This document shows positions 1 to 7,856 of a DNA stretch of 64,000 nucleotides, one piece after another (position 1 is the first letter of the stretch; the number at the start of each line of letters is the position of its first letter). Made by a program: the position numbers and the translations under genes. The stretch is taken from NCBI GenBank assembly GCA_035534175.1, contig DATLSM010000030.1, forward strand, positions 1 through 64,000, written 5' to 3'. Below the pieces are notes generated by a model. It did not search any database. It worked only from the letters and a program-made list of their open reading frames with translations, and was not told where the DNA came from. The stretch is from DATLSM01 sp035534175. GTDB lineage: Bacteria; Actinomycetota; Thermoleophilia; Solirubrobacterales; 70-9.

Positions 1-22
1 CCTTAGCGCCTCGCCCTCCCGG

Positions 23-424
23 CTAACCGGCGTCCAGCGCCTGGTTGACGAGGCGGTCGGCGTCGGCGTTCTGCTCGCGGCGCACGTGGCGGATCGACCA
101 GCGCTCGAAGGCCTCCAGCGCCCGCCTGGCCTGGGCGTGCAGCTCACGCAGCCCCGCGTCCTTGACCTTGTACTCGCCCTTCACCTGGCGGACGATCAGC
201 TCGGAGTCGCCGACCAGCTCGAGTTCGCTGGCTCCCAGGGCGCCGGCACGCTCGATGCCGACAAGCAACGCCCGGTACTCCGCCACGTTGTTGGTCGCGC
301 GACCGATCCGCTCTGCAACTTCTTCCAGCACCTCGCCGCCGGCGTCGCGGACCACGACGCCGACCGCCGCCGGGCCCGGGTTGCCACGCGCGCCGCCGTC
401 GACGTTGACCGTCAGCTTGGCCAA
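23..424 (-). CDS. rnhA: RNase HI family ribonuclease
   Basis: A stand-alone RNase H fold of about 133 residues that would cut the RNA strand of RNA-DNA hybrids. The start of the fold reads TVNVDGGARGNPGPAAVG, which carries the first catalytic Asp. A Glu (NNVAEYRALL), an Asp (LVGDSELIV) and a late Asp (EQNADADRL) complete the active site. I place the start at a TTG preceded by GAGG, six bases after the stop of the upstream zinc-ribbon gene. Reading further upstream only adds Arg/Pro-rich sequence that overlaps that gene. It is the last gene of a run Xer recombinase - sigma factor - zinc ribbon - RNase H. The family call is confident; its role beside the replicative RNase HII encoded near 7.5 kb is not known. 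Confidence 0.85.
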   Translation of the reverse strand: MAKLTVNVDGGARGNPGPAAVGVVVRDAGGEVLEEVAERIGRATNNVAEYRALLVGIERAGALGASELELVGDSELIVRQVKGEYKVKDAGLRELHAQARRALEAFERWSIRHVRREQNADADRLVNQALDAG

Positions 425-429
425 GGTCC

Positions 430-969
430 TCAGGCGACCGGCTCGCCGTCGGGGGCGCGGCCCTGCGCCGCAGCGCCCAGGCGCAGATGGCCGCCGGAGA
501 TGGCGGTGGCGTTCCAATGACGCGCGGATCCTTCGAGCTGGCCCACCTCATCGCCCCTGTCGATCGGGAAGACGGCGCGCAGTTCATCGCCAAGATCGAC
601 GCCCCACTGGTACCAGGTCAGCTCCCAGGCGACCGTTATCCGGACCTCGCTGGGCGACCCGGCGGCCGCCCCGACGGAGACCCAGGGGTCGCCGAGCGTC
701 CGCATCAAGCCGGCCACGGTGCGGGCGGCCTCGCTCCCGTTGAAGCGCTCGACGGCGCGCTCGAAGCGCCCGCGCGGGGGCTCCCCCGCATCCGGTTGCC
801 GGGCGCGGGCGCCGGGGGCCGCGGGATCGACCCAGCCGAGATGCTCGGCCCGCCCGCGGCAAAGATCGCAGACCAGGCGCGAGCCGTTCTTCGGGCTCAT
901 GTAAACGCGGGTTCGCTCTCCCGCCAGAATCGTGCGGTCACAGATCGCGCAGGTCCCGCCGGGGTTCAC
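430..969 (-). CDS. Zinc-ribbon hypothetical protein
   Basis: I do not recognise the full-length family. The first 40 residues hold a CxxC pair (CAIC) and a second one (CDLC) about 25 residues later, a typical zinc ribbon. Around residues 55-75 there is a charged linker rich in Pro, Ala and Arg. The rest, about 100 residues, looks like a small alpha/beta domain (ITVAWELTWYQWGVDL) with no transmembrane segment. It starts at GTG just after the stop of the sigma-factor gene and ends six bases before the RNase HI start, so the three genes are probably cotranscribed. Placement next to the sigma factor could mean a regulatory role, but that is only a guess. Confidence 0.75.
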   Translation of the reverse strand: MNPGGTCAICDRTILAGERTRVYMSPKNGSRLVCDLCRGRAEHLGWVDPAAPGARARQPDAGEPPRGRFERAVERFNGSEAARTVAGLMRTLGDPWVSVGAAAGSPSEVRITVAWELTWYQWGVDLGDELRAVFPIDRGDEVGQLEGSARHWNATAISGGHLRLGAAAQGRAPDGEPVA

Positions 970-972
970 CGG

Positions 973-1743
973 CTAGGCCTGCAGGTGTGACTTCAAACGC
1001 ATCACGGCCTTGGTGTGGAGCTGGGAGACGCGGGACTCGGTCACCCCCAGGACCTCACCGATCTCACGCAGGGTGAGGTTCTCGTAGTAGTAGAGGGCCA
1101 CCACGAGCTGCTCCCGCTCGGGTAGGGAGGCGATCGCCTCGGTCAGGCGGTCCTTCACCTCGCTGCTCGCCAAGGCCTCCTGCGGGTCATCGGCGTCGCG
1201 ATCGGCGATCGTGTCGAGCAGCGAGATCTGGTCGCCCGAGGAGTCCGAGATCGTCCACAGCTCGTCCAGCGCGTAGACGGAGGAATTGGCGATCTCCAGC
1301 AGCGAGGACTGCAGATCCTCTTCCGTGGTACCGAGCTTCTCCGCCAACTCCGCCTCGGTCGGCGCCCGCTGCAGCTCGTGCTCGAGTTTTGCCTGGGCCG
1401 CTTCGATCTCGCGGGCGCGGGAGCGCACCGAGCGGGGAACCCAGTCCAGGGAGCGCAGTTCGTCGATGATCGCGCCGCGGATGCGGGTCATGGCGAAGGT
1501 CTCGAATTTGATCCCCCGCTCGGGCTCGAACCGCTCGATCGCCCCGATCAGGCCCATCAGTCCGTAGGAGATCAGGTCGGCGTCCTCCACATGAGAGGGC
1601 AGGCCGGCGCCCAGGCGGCCGGCGACGAACTTGACCATCGGCGAGTAGGCCACGACCAACCGCTCTCGCGCCGAAGGGTCGCCGTCGTCCTTGTAGCGGC
1701 GCCACAGGTCGCGCAGCTCAACCTCTTTTACACCGGTCTCCAT
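973..1743 (-). CDS. whiG: RNA polymerase sigma factor, FliA/WhiG family
   Basis: Group 3 sigma factor of 256 residues, the normal length for the sigma-28 family. Region 2 spans about residues 25-105 (MVKFVAGRLGAGLP, then FEPERGIKFETFAMTRIRGAI, the -10 recognition and melting region). Region 3 follows at about 110-165, and region 4 is the C-terminal helix-turn-helix (LTLREIGEVLGVTESRVSQ). In flagellated bacteria the family drives flagellar genes and in Streptomyces it drives sporulation; which applies here cannot be told from this window. It follows the Xer recombinase gene with a 41-base gap that holds its own -10-like TAGAAT and a GGGGAG ribosome-binding site. Confidence 0.93.
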   Translation of the reverse strand: METGVKEVELRDLWRRYKDDGDPSARERLVVAYSPMVKFVAGRLGAGLPSHVEDADLISYGLMGLIGAIERFEPERGIKFETFAMTRIRGAIIDELRSLDWVPRSVRSRAREIEAAQAKLEHELQRAPTEAELAEKLGTTEEDLQSSLLEIANSSVYALDELWTISDSSGDQISLLDTIADRDADDPQEALASSEVKDRLTEAIASLPEREQLVVALYYYENLTLREIGEVLGVTESRVSQLHTKAVMRLKSHLQA

Positions 1744-1756
1744 CTACTCCCCGTCG

Positions 1757-1762
1757 ATTCTA
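1757..1762 (-). promoter_or_regulatory. Candidate -10 element of the sigma-factor gene
   Basis: TAGAAT on the minus strand, 13 bases before the ATG at 1743, followed by GGGGAG. It fits the TAnnnT consensus and predicts a 5' leader of about six bases. No convincing -35 was seen. Confidence 0.45.
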
Positions 1763-1784
1763 CGGTTGCTGGGTGTTTTCGGGT

Positions 1785-2672
1785 TCATGCGCGGGGATGT
1801 GTGTTCGCGTAGGTGTCGCGCAGGCGGGCGGCGTCGACGCGCGTATACACCTGAGTCGTGGAGATGGACGAGTGTCCGAGCAGCTCCTGGATGGTACGCA
1901 GGTCGGCGCCTCCCTCCAGCAGATGGGTGGCGAAGGAATGGCGCAGTGCATGCGGAGAGATGCCTCCGGCCAGCGCCGCCTCGCGAGCACGGAGGCCGAG
2001 GCGACGGGTGACGTCGGAATTGGAGAGGCGCCGACCGCTCTTGGAGAGGAAGAGCGCCGGCTGCTGCGGATCGGTGGCGAGGGGGTGGCGGCCACGCTCC
2101 AGGTAACGGCGCAGGGCGTCGCGCGCCGGCTCTCCGACCGGCAGCAGCCGTTCCTTGGAGCCCTTGCCGAGGACTCGCAGCTGTTCGGTTTCGTAATCCA
2201 TGGCGCCGAGATCGAGGTTGACAATCTCCTCGCAGCGCAGGCCGCAGGAGTAGGCCAGCTCCAGCATCGCCCGGTCCCGCAGCTCTAGCGGATCACGGGC
2301 GGGAATCCGATCCAGCAGCGTGCGCATCTCCTCCTGGCTGAGCACCCGGGGGAGCTTCTGCGCCTTCTTCGGGCTGGAGACCAGGTCGGCGGGGTTCTGG
2401 CCCACCCGCTCGGTGCGGACGAGGAAGTCGAAGAGGCCGCGGACGGCGGCCAGCTTGCGGGCCACGGTCGTCGGGGCGGCGCCGGCGGCGGAGAGCCCGG
2501 CGCCGAAGCGGCGCACGTCTCGATGGCGCACCTCGCCGGGCGCGAGGCCCCGCCCGCCGGCCCAGCCAATGAACTGGCCGAGATCGCTGGCGTAGGCGCG
2601 CCGGGTCCGCTCGGCGAGGCCGCGCGCCCGCAGGTCCCGGTCATAGTTGGCGATCGCCGTTTCCCAACCCAC
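1785..2672 (-). CDS. xerD: Tyrosine recombinase XerC/XerD
   Basis: Site-specific recombinase that would resolve chromosome dimers at dif. Starting at GTG 2672 gives about 295 residues, the usual Xer length. The N-terminal SAM-like core-binding domain begins YDRDLRARGLAERTRRAY. The catalytic domain carries Arg in AYSCGLRCEEI, the H-x-x-R box in SPHALRHSFATHLLEGG, His in ELLGHSSISTTQ and the Tyr nucleophile in QVYTRVD. An upstream start at 2885 would add about 70 unrelated residues across the divergent gene and is rejected. XerC and XerD cannot be separated from sequence alone. It lies upstream of the sigma factor and diverges from the cyclo-ligase gene, with only 40 bases between their starts. 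Confidence 0.92.
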   Translation of the reverse strand: MGWETAIANYDRDLRARGLAERTRRAYASDLGQFIGWAGGRGLAPGEVRHRDVRRFGAGLSAAGAAPTTVARKLAAVRGLFDFLVRTERVGQNPADLVSSPKKAQKLPRVLSQEEMRTLLDRIPARDPLELRDRAMLELAYSCGLRCEEIVNLDLGAMDYETEQLRVLGKGSKERLLPVGEPARDALRRYLERGRHPLATDPQQPALFLSKSGRRLSNSDVTRRLGLRAREAALAGGISPHALRHSFATHLLEGGADLRTIQELLGHSSISTTQVYTRVDAARLRDTYANTHPRA

Positions 2673-2700
2673 CCGAGGTAGGTTCGCCGCCTGCGGCGGA

Positions 2701-2706
2701 TATCTT
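2701..2706 (+). promoter_or_regulatory. Leaderless-type -10 of the cyclo-ligase gene
   Basis: TATCTT lies exactly six bases before the GTG at 2713, so transcription would start at or next to the start codon. There is no Shine-Dalgarno sequence in between. Confidence 0.55.
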
Positions 2707-2712
2707 TCGCCT

Positions 2713-3426
2713 GTGCTCTCCAAGGACGAGGTCCGCGACGCGGTCTGGAAGGCAATGGAAAGCGAGGGCGTATCTCGCTTTCCCGGCGCCGAGGGGAGGA
2801 TCCCAAACTTCGCCGGGGCAAAGCTGGCCGCCGAGAAGCTCGCCGGGAATCGGCTCTGGAGGCGGGCGAGGGTGATCAAGGCCAACCCCGACTCGCCCCA
2901 GACCTACGCGCGGAGGATGGCGCTGGAAGATGGCAAGACGGTGATCATGGCGGTGCCGCGCCTGCGCGACACACATCCCTTCCGCGTGCTCGACCCCAAG
3001 GAGCTCTCCCAGCACGGGGTGAAAGAGGCGGCGACGATCAAGGGGGCGCTGCGCCACGGTCGGGTGACCGCGCTCGATGACCTGCCGGAGATCGACTTCG
3101 TGCTCTGCGGCTCGGTTGCGGTGAACCTCAGCGGCGCCCGGGTCGGCAAAGGCGGCGGCTACTCCGACCTGGAGTACGGGCTGTTGATCGACGCCGGCAA
3201 GATCGACGGCCACACCATCGTGGCGACCACCGTGCACCCGACCCAGATCCTCCGTCACCACCTGATGATGACCGCGCACGACCTGCCGGTCGACCTGATC
3301 GCCACCCCGCGCGCGGTGATCGAAGTGGAGCGCCAGTACGAGCGCCCGCGCGGGATTCTCTGGGATCACCTCCAGCCGCCACAGATCCGGGAGATCCCGG
3401 TGCTGGAACGCATGGGGTATGCCTGA
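2713..3426 (+). CDS. 5-formyltetrahydrofolate cyclo-ligase family protein
   Basis: About 237 residues of the 5-formyl-THF cyclo-ligase (MTHFS) fold, which makes 5,10-methenyl-THF from folinate with ATP. Visible features are the early basic segment (VSRFPGAEGRIPNFAGA), the central CGSVAVNLSGARVGKGGGYSDLEYG, which matches the family's glycine-rich phosphate loop, and HPTQILRHHLMMTAHDLPVD near the end. The family is often annotated as ygfA/fau, but this version is longer and closer to the archaeal/actinobacterial subgroup, so substrate and symbol are left open. The start is GTG at 2713 just behind a -10-like element; an earlier ATG lies inside the divergent Xer gene. The stop overlaps the start of the downstream hydrolase. 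Confidence 0.8.
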   Translation: MLSKDEVRDAVWKAMESEGVSRFPGAEGRIPNFAGAKLAAEKLAGNRLWRRARVIKANPDSPQTYARRMALEDGKTVIMAVPRLRDTHPFRVLDPKELSQHGVKEAATIKGALRHGRVTALDDLPEIDFVLCGSVAVNLSGARVGKGGGYSDLEYGLLIDAGKIDGHTIVATTVHPTQILRHHLMMTAHDLPVDLIATPRAVIEVERQYERPRGILWDHLQPPQIREIPVLERMGYA

Positions 3427-4342
3427 GGCCAGGGCCCGCGACCCGCGGATCGCCTCCGGGAAGGACTACGGGAACCCCGATCCACAGTGGCTGAAGATCG
3501 ACTGGCGTCCGCACCTGCGCCGGATGAAGCTACCGGGTGCCGAGGTCAACTACGTGGAGGTCGGCGAGGGGGAGCCTGTCCTCTTCCTCCACGGCATCTC
3601 TGGCTGCTGGCAGAACTGGCTGGAGACCCTCCCCCATGTCGGCCACTACCGCCGGGCGATCGCTCTGGACCTGCCGGGCTTCGGCGCCAGCCCGATGCCC
3701 ACCTGGGAGCCCGACATCCCGGCCTACGGGCGCCTGGTCCATGACTTCTGCGAGAAGCTCGGCATCGAGAGCGGGGCGGCAATCGTCGGCAACTCGATGG
3801 GCGGCTTCGTCGCCGCCGAGGCGGTGACGGCGACCCCAGGCCGATTCGACCGCCTGGCCCTGGTATCGGCCGCGGGCATCCTCAACACCTGGGACCCCGA
3901 GCAGCGGGCGGCGATCACCGCCTTCGCCTGGGGCCTATTCGGGCCGATCCTCGCCAGCCGCAGCCGGGAGATTCTCGCCCGTCGGTTTGCCCGCCGGGCG
4001 GTGGCCGGCTGGGTCGTCCGCTATCCGCAACGGCTGCGGATCGAGCTGCTCTGGGAGCAGATGAACGGTGGCCTGCCCTGCCCGGCCTTTGGCCCCGCCC
4101 TCCGGTCCCTGATCCACCACGACATCCGCGACCGCCTCAGCGGGATCGAGATCCCCACCCAGATCGTCTGGGGCTTTGACGACCGCATCGTGCCGGTCGG
4201 GGCTGCGCTCAGCTTCCATCGCCGCATCCCGGGATCGCGGCTTGAGATTTTCGAGCGGACGCGCCACGTCCCACAGCTCGAGCGCCCCGCCCGCTTCAAC
4301 GCCCTACTGGAGGAGTTCCTGGGCGCCTCGGCTAGCCGGTGA
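3419..4342 (+). CDS. Alpha/beta-hydrolase fold protein
   Basis: A 307-residue alpha/beta hydrolase of unknown substrate. The oxyanion-hole segment is VLFLHGISGCWQNW, the nucleophile elbow is GNSMGG (Ser in the G-x-S-x-G box), the acid is probably Asp in WGFDDRIVP and the base is His in RTRHVPQLE. This is a complete triad in the right order. There is no signal peptide. The ATG overlaps the stop of the cyclo-ligase gene by eight bases, so the two genes are translationally coupled and may share a pathway. Its 3' end overlaps the convergent ilvD by eleven bases. Candidate activities include esterase, C-C hydrolase or haloalkane-type enzymes; none can be chosen from sequence. Confidence 0.85.
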   Translation: MPEARARDPRIASGKDYGNPDPQWLKIDWRPHLRRMKLPGAEVNYVEVGEGEPVLFLHGISGCWQNWLETLPHVGHYRRAIALDLPGFGASPMPTWEPDIPAYGRLVHDFCEKLGIESGAAIVGNSMGGFVAAEAVTATPGRFDRLALVSAAGILNTWDPEQRAAITAFAWGLFGPILASRSREILARRFARRAVAGWVVRYPQRLRIELLWEQMNGGLPCPAFGPALRSLIHHDIRDRLSGIEIPTQIVWGFDDRIVPVGAALSFHRRIPGSRLEIFERTRHVPQLERPARFNALLEEFLGASASR

Positions 4343-4350
4343 CGGCGCCC
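4321..4350. terminator. Hairpin over the convergent hydrolase/ilvD stops
   Basis: Perfect seven-base arms GGGCGCC (4321-4327) and GGCGCCC (4344-4350) enclose an inner ten-base palindrome CGGCTAGCCG (4329-4338). Both stop codons lie inside: TAG of ilvD in the inner palindrome and TGA of the hydrolase in the loop. It has no T tract and is a candidate bidirectional terminator. Confidence 0.5.
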
Positions 4351-6026
4351 TGGGAGGCCGAGGAGACGGTCGCTGCGTACTTGGCCATCACCCCCCGGCT
4401 GAAGGGAGGCTGGGGCGCGCGGTACTCGGCGATGCGCCTGGCGATCTCCTCATCGGAGAGGGCGACGTCAAGGCGGCGGGCATCGACGTCGAAGGTGATC
4501 TCCTCGCCCTCGCGAACGGCGGCGATCGGGCCGCCCCTGACCGCCTCGGGAGCGACATGGCCGGCCATCAGGCCCCTGGTCGCACCGGAAAAGCGCCCGT
4601 CGGTGAGCAGCGCGACCTCCTCGCCAAGGCCCTCGCCGACGATCGCCGCCGTCACCTGGAGCATCTCCCGCATGCCCGGCCCGCCAGCCGGGCCCTCGTT
4701 GCGGATGACGACGATGTCCCCGGGCCGGATCCTCTGGTCCTTGACAGCGCGGAAGCATTCCTCCTCGGACTCAAAGACGCGCGCCGGGCCAACCTGCATC
4801 TTTCGCTCTGTACCGGCCAGCTTGACGACCGCCCCTTCCGGGGCGAGGTTGCCGCGCATGATCGCCAGGCCGCCCTCGGGCTTGAGCGGATCGGAGACCG
4901 GGCGCACGACCTCCTGGTCCTCGGCCTCCACCCTGGCCTCGGCCTCCTCCCCGATGGTGCGACCGCTCACCGTGATCGCCTCGCCTTTGAGGATCCCCAC
5001 CTCCGCTAGGCGGGAGAGGATCAGCGGAACGCCGCCCGCCCGGTAGAGATCGGTGGCGACGAAGCGCCCGCCGGGCTTGAGGTCGGCGAGCAGCGGGGTG
5101 GCACGGGAGATCCGCTCGAAGTCATCGATCTCCAGCTCGATCCCGGCCTCGTGAGCCACGGCGATCAGATGCAGCACCACATTGGTCGAGCCGCCGGAGG
5201 CGCAGGCGCAGGCGATCGCGTTCTCCAGTGAGTCGCGGGTGATCACCCGGCTGGGCCGCAGATCGTCGGCCAGCACCCGCATCACCAGCTCGCCGATCTT
5301 CTCGGCGACTGTCCCCTTCTCGCCGTCTTCGGCGGGGACCATCGCCGAGCCGCCGGGTGAGATCCCGAGGGCCTCGAAGGCGCAGGCCATCGTGTTGGCC
5401 GTGAACTGACCGCCGCAGGCCCCGGCGCCGGGGCTGGCCACGCCCTCCAGCTCATGCAGATCCTCCTCGCTCATCTCCCCCGCCGCGTGGGCGCCGATCG
5501 CCTCAAAGACATCGAGAATCGTCACGTCGCGGCCGTGCCAGCGGCCGGGGGCGATCGAGCCGCCGTAGAGCATCACCGAGGGGACGTCGAGCCGGGCCAG
5601 GGCCATCACGCAACCGGGGATCGTCTTGTCGCAAGCGCAGAGCGCGACGATTGCGTCGAACTGGTAGCCGCGGGCCATCAGCTCAATCGAGTCGGCGATC
5701 ACCTCGCGGCTGATCAAGGAAGCCTTCATCCCCTGGGTCCCCATCGTGATCCCGTCGGAGATCGCAACGGTGTTGAACTCCATCGGGGTGCCGCCGGCGG
5801 CCCGCACCCCCGCCTTGACGTGCTCCGCCAGGCCACGCAGGTGGAAATTGCAGGGCATCGCTTCGGTCCAGGTGTTGGCGATGCCGATCGTCGGCCGGCT
5901 GAGGTCATCGTCGTCGAAGCCGATCCCCTTCATGTAGGCCCGCGCCGCTGCGCGGTCGGGGCCGTCGAAAACGACGCTGGAGCGGGGGCGCGGTAGGGCG
6001 GTGGCGGTGCTTCCGTTCGTGCTCAT
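4332..6026 (-). CDS. ilvD: Dihydroxy-acid dehydratase
   Basis: Fe-S dehydratase that makes 2-keto acids from 2,3-dihydroxy-acids in valine, leucine and isoleucine synthesis. At 564 residues it has the standard length of the family. The cluster-binding cysteines are visible in TEAMPCNFHLRG, ALCACDKTIPGC and GAGACGGQFTANTMAC. The C-terminal swivelling domain carries LLTDGRFSGATRGLMAGHVAPE. It lies 13 bases downstream of thiD but has its own -10-like TAGATT six bases before the ATG, set in a 16-bp perfect palindrome. It is therefore probably transcribed and regulated separately. No other branched-chain gene is in the window. Confidence 0.96.
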   Translation of the reverse strand: MSTNGSTATALPRPRSSVVFDGPDRAAARAYMKGIGFDDDDLSRPTIGIANTWTEAMPCNFHLRGLAEHVKAGVRAAGGTPMEFNTVAISDGITMGTQGMKASLISREVIADSIELMARGYQFDAIVALCACDKTIPGCVMALARLDVPSVMLYGGSIAPGRWHGRDVTILDVFEAIGAHAAGEMSEEDLHELEGVASPGAGACGGQFTANTMACAFEALGISPGGSAMVPAEDGEKGTVAEKIGELVMRVLADDLRPSRVITRDSLENAIACACASGGSTNVVLHLIAVAHEAGIELEIDDFERISRATPLLADLKPGGRFVATDLYRAGGVPLILSRLAEVGILKGEAITVSGRTIGEEAEARVEAEDQEVVRPVSDPLKPEGGLAIMRGNLAPEGAVVKLAGTERKMQVGPARVFESEEECFRAVKDQRIRPGDIVVIRNEGPAGGPGMREMLQVTAAIVGEGLGEEVALLTDGRFSGATRGLMAGHVAPEAVRGGPIAAVREGEEITFDVDARRLDVALSDEEIARRIAEYRAPQPPFSRGVMAKYAATVSSASQGAVTG

Positions 6027-6028
6027 CA

Positions 6029-6044
6029 GCTGAATCTATTCAGC
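6029..6044. promoter_or_regulatory. 16-bp palindromic operator candidate at ilvD
   Basis: GCTGAAT-CT-ATTCAGC, a perfect 7-2-7 inverted repeat. It covers the ilvD -10 hexamer, the predicted start of transcription and the thiD stop codon. Size and position fit a homodimeric repressor site. The central ten bases (GAATCTATTC) recur at 25812-25821 over the promoter of the fakA-like gene. Confidence 0.45.
6033..6038 (-). promoter_or_regulatory. Leaderless-type -10 of ilvD
   Basis: TAGATT on the minus strand, exactly six bases before the ATG at 6026. It sits inside the 16-bp palindrome. Confidence 0.6.
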
Positions 6045-6858
6045 CGGTCAAGCCGGCGCACTCGCCAGCGACGGCCTCCAGTCCGAACACGTCGACCGGG
6101 CCCGCCCCGGCGCCGATCCCCCACAGCCCCGCGGCGACCGCCGCCGAAGCGACCTCGCGCGCCGCCCGGGCCGCCTCCAGGGGCGAGGCGCCCCGGGCAA
6201 GGAAGGCGGCGAGCGCCGAGGAATGGGTGCACCCCGAGCCATGCGAGGCACCGTCAGGGTGGCGCTGACCCCCGATCGCGATCGCCTCGCGGCCGTCGAA
6301 AAAGATGTCCAGGACCTCGTCGCTGTGGCCGCCGGTGACGACAACCGCCCGCGGCCCCAGGGTCAGGACCTCTCGCGCCAGGTCCTCCTGGGAGAGCCCC
6401 TCCCCCGCCCCGATCAGCGACCGAGCCTCGGGGATGTTCGGCGTAACGACTGCCGCGATCGGCAGCAATCGCTCCACCAGGTCTCGCCGCGCCCGATCCT
6501 CGAGCAGCGCCGCACCGCTCTCGGCGACCATCACCGGGTCGATGACGACCGGGGCTTCGCCCACCAGCCCCAGCGCCTCGGCCACCGCGCCCACGGTCAC
6601 CGCCGTGCCGAGCATCCCGACCTTCACCGCGTCAACACCGATGTCCTCGACCAGCGCGCGCACCTGGGCGACGATCATCGCCGGAGAGATCGCCTCGACC
6701 GCCTCGACCCCGACCGTGTTCTGCGCGGTGATCGCCGTGATCGAGGTCATCCCGTGCACGCCGCAGCGCGCGAACGCCTTCAGGTCGGCCTGGATGCCTG
6801 CGCCTCCGCCGGAGTCTGATCCTGCGATGGAGAGGACCGTGGGAACACGCGGGCTCAT
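6040..6858 (-). CDS. thiD: Hydroxymethylpyrimidine/phosphomethylpyrimidine kinase
   Basis: Phosphorylates HMP and then HMP-P to HMP-PP for thiamine synthesis. It is a ribokinase-like protein of 272 residues. The N-terminal substrate loop SIAGSDSGGGAGIQADLKA and the C-terminal anion-hole/catalytic segment HGSGCTHSSALAAFLARG are both intact. KVGMLGT and DPVMVAESG sit in between, as in other ThiD enzymes. It has its own -10-like TAGGCT followed by GGGAGC and the ATG, so the mRNA is either leaderless or has a very short leader. No THI box (TPP riboswitch) was found in the 331 bases upstream. No other thiamine genes are in the window. Confidence 0.95.
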   Translation of the reverse strand: MSPRVPTVLSIAGSDSGGGAGIQADLKAFARCGVHGMTSITAITAQNTVGVEAVEAISPAMIVAQVRALVEDIGVDAVKVGMLGTAVTVGAVAEALGLVGEAPVVIDPVMVAESGAALLEDRARRDLVERLLPIAAVVTPNIPEARSLIGAGEGLSQEDLAREVLTLGPRAVVVTGGHSDEVLDIFFDGREAIAIGGQRHPDGASHGSGCTHSSALAAFLARGASPLEAARAAREVASAAVAAGLWGIGAGAGPVDVFGLEAVAGECAGLTG

Positions 6859-7189
6859 GCTCCCAGCCTAGATGCTGCCCTCCGGGCGCTGACCCTGGGG
6901 TCCGAGCATGATCCGCGAGCAAAACCCTTGCCAGGAAGCCGGAGAGCCGGGAGCGCCCCCCATTGGGGTCGGCTGACCTCTCCCCCGACCCGGCCAGCGC
7001 GGGTCGAGGACCTCCTGCCCAGCGCGAACCCGGGCGCCTCCCCCGGGTCGACGGCGAGCCCAAGGCGCCCCGCGCGGTCTCGGCCCTCCGCCCTGGCGCC
7101 CCAAGCCTCCCCCACCACGAGCAGATCCAGGCGGCATTCTGAGACCCGCCCCACCGACCGAGCGGATCAGGGGAGGAAGGATTGCGGCG
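6859..7189. other. 331-base gap between rnhB and thiD
   Basis: I see no convincing gene here. One minus-strand frame (6855-7154, 99 codons, ATG start, TGA overlapping the thiD ATG as ATGA) is open and begins LDLLVVGEAWGARAEGRD, but it matches no family I know and reads as Arg/Gly-rich low complexity. In related genomes a yraN gene often follows rnhB; it is not recognisable here. The gap also holds a seven-base perfect inverted repeat at 7028-7048 (ACCCGGG/CCCGGGT, seven-base loop) and the thiD -10 at 6865-6870. Confidence 0.5.
6865..6870 (-). promoter_or_regulatory. Leaderless-type -10 of thiD
   Basis: TAGGCT, then GGGAGC, then the ATG at 6858. The same arrangement, TAAGCT-GGGAGC-GTG, precedes ffh. 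GGGAG could alternatively act as a closely spaced ribosome-binding site. Confidence 0.6.
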
Positions 7190-7837
7190 TCAAATCAGCC
7201 CCAGCTGGCTATATGCGACGGAGCGAAACGAGCGGCGATGCAGGGGGGAGATCCCGATCCGACCGATCGCCTCGCGGTGTTCGGGGGTCGAGTAGCCGAC
7301 GTGCTCGGAGAATCCCCAGCCCGGGTGCTCAGCGGCTGCCCCATGCATGTAGCGGTCGCGGGTCACCTTGGCCACAACCGAGGCGGCGGCGATCGCGGCA
7401 CTGGTCCCGTCCCCCTCGATCACCGCCCGGTGGGGCACCCGGCAGCCGGGCAGCGAGAAGCCGTCGACCAGGCAGGCAGCCGAGTCCTCCGGCGGCTCCA
7501 GCCTCTCCAGCGCCGCCGCCAGCGCCTCGAGGTTGGTGACGTGCAGCCCCCGCTGGTCGATCCCGCGCACGCAGCGGACCACGATGCTGACCCGGGCGGC
7601 TGCCCGCAGGACGCTTGGATAGATCTCCTCGCGCCGCTCGGCCGTCATCTGCTTGGAGTCGTGCAGGCCGCCCAGGGCGAGGCGATCGGCGTGGGAGAGC
7701 GCCCGGTAGTCGAGCAGGACCGCGGCGGCAACCAGGGGACCGGCAAGGCAACCTCGGCCGGCCTCGTCGGCGCCGGCGACGAGCTGGGCACCCAGCCCCC
7801 GGTCAAAGGCAAAGAGCCGGCGGGTACGCGCCAGCAT
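7190..7837 (-). CDS. rnhB: Ribonuclease HII
   Basis: Removes ribonucleotides and RNA primers from DNA. It has about 215 residues when started at the ATG at 7837 (MLARTRRLFAFDRGLG). Upstream in-frame sequence overlaps lepB and looks non-coding. Catalytic acids are in GADEAGRGCLAGP (DEAGRG box), VDGFSLPG and, with the metal-site segment, AASVVAKVTRDRYM. The C-terminal GWGFSEHVGYSTPEH segment is the conserved G-Y-x-T-x-x-H motif. It follows lepB with a gap of about 19 bases, as in the common actinobacterial order trmD-rplS-lepB-rnhB. Confidence 0.95.
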   Translation of the reverse strand: MLARTRRLFAFDRGLGAQLVAGADEAGRGCLAGPLVAAAVLLDYRALSHADRLALGGLHDSKQMTAERREEIYPSVLRAAARVSIVVRCVRGIDQRGLHVTNLEALAAALERLEPPEDSAACLVDGFSLPGCRVPHRAVIEGDGTSAAIAAASVVAKVTRDRYMHGAAAEHPGWGFSEHVGYSTPEHREAIGRIGISPLHRRSFRSVAYSQLGLI

Positions 7838-7856
7838 GCGGCGGTGGGAGCTGCTC

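Noticed and set aside
6859..7189. TPP riboswitch upstream of thiD
   Set aside because: The THI-box core is not seen on the minus strand; the one CTGAGA is on the plus strand, pointing away from thiD.
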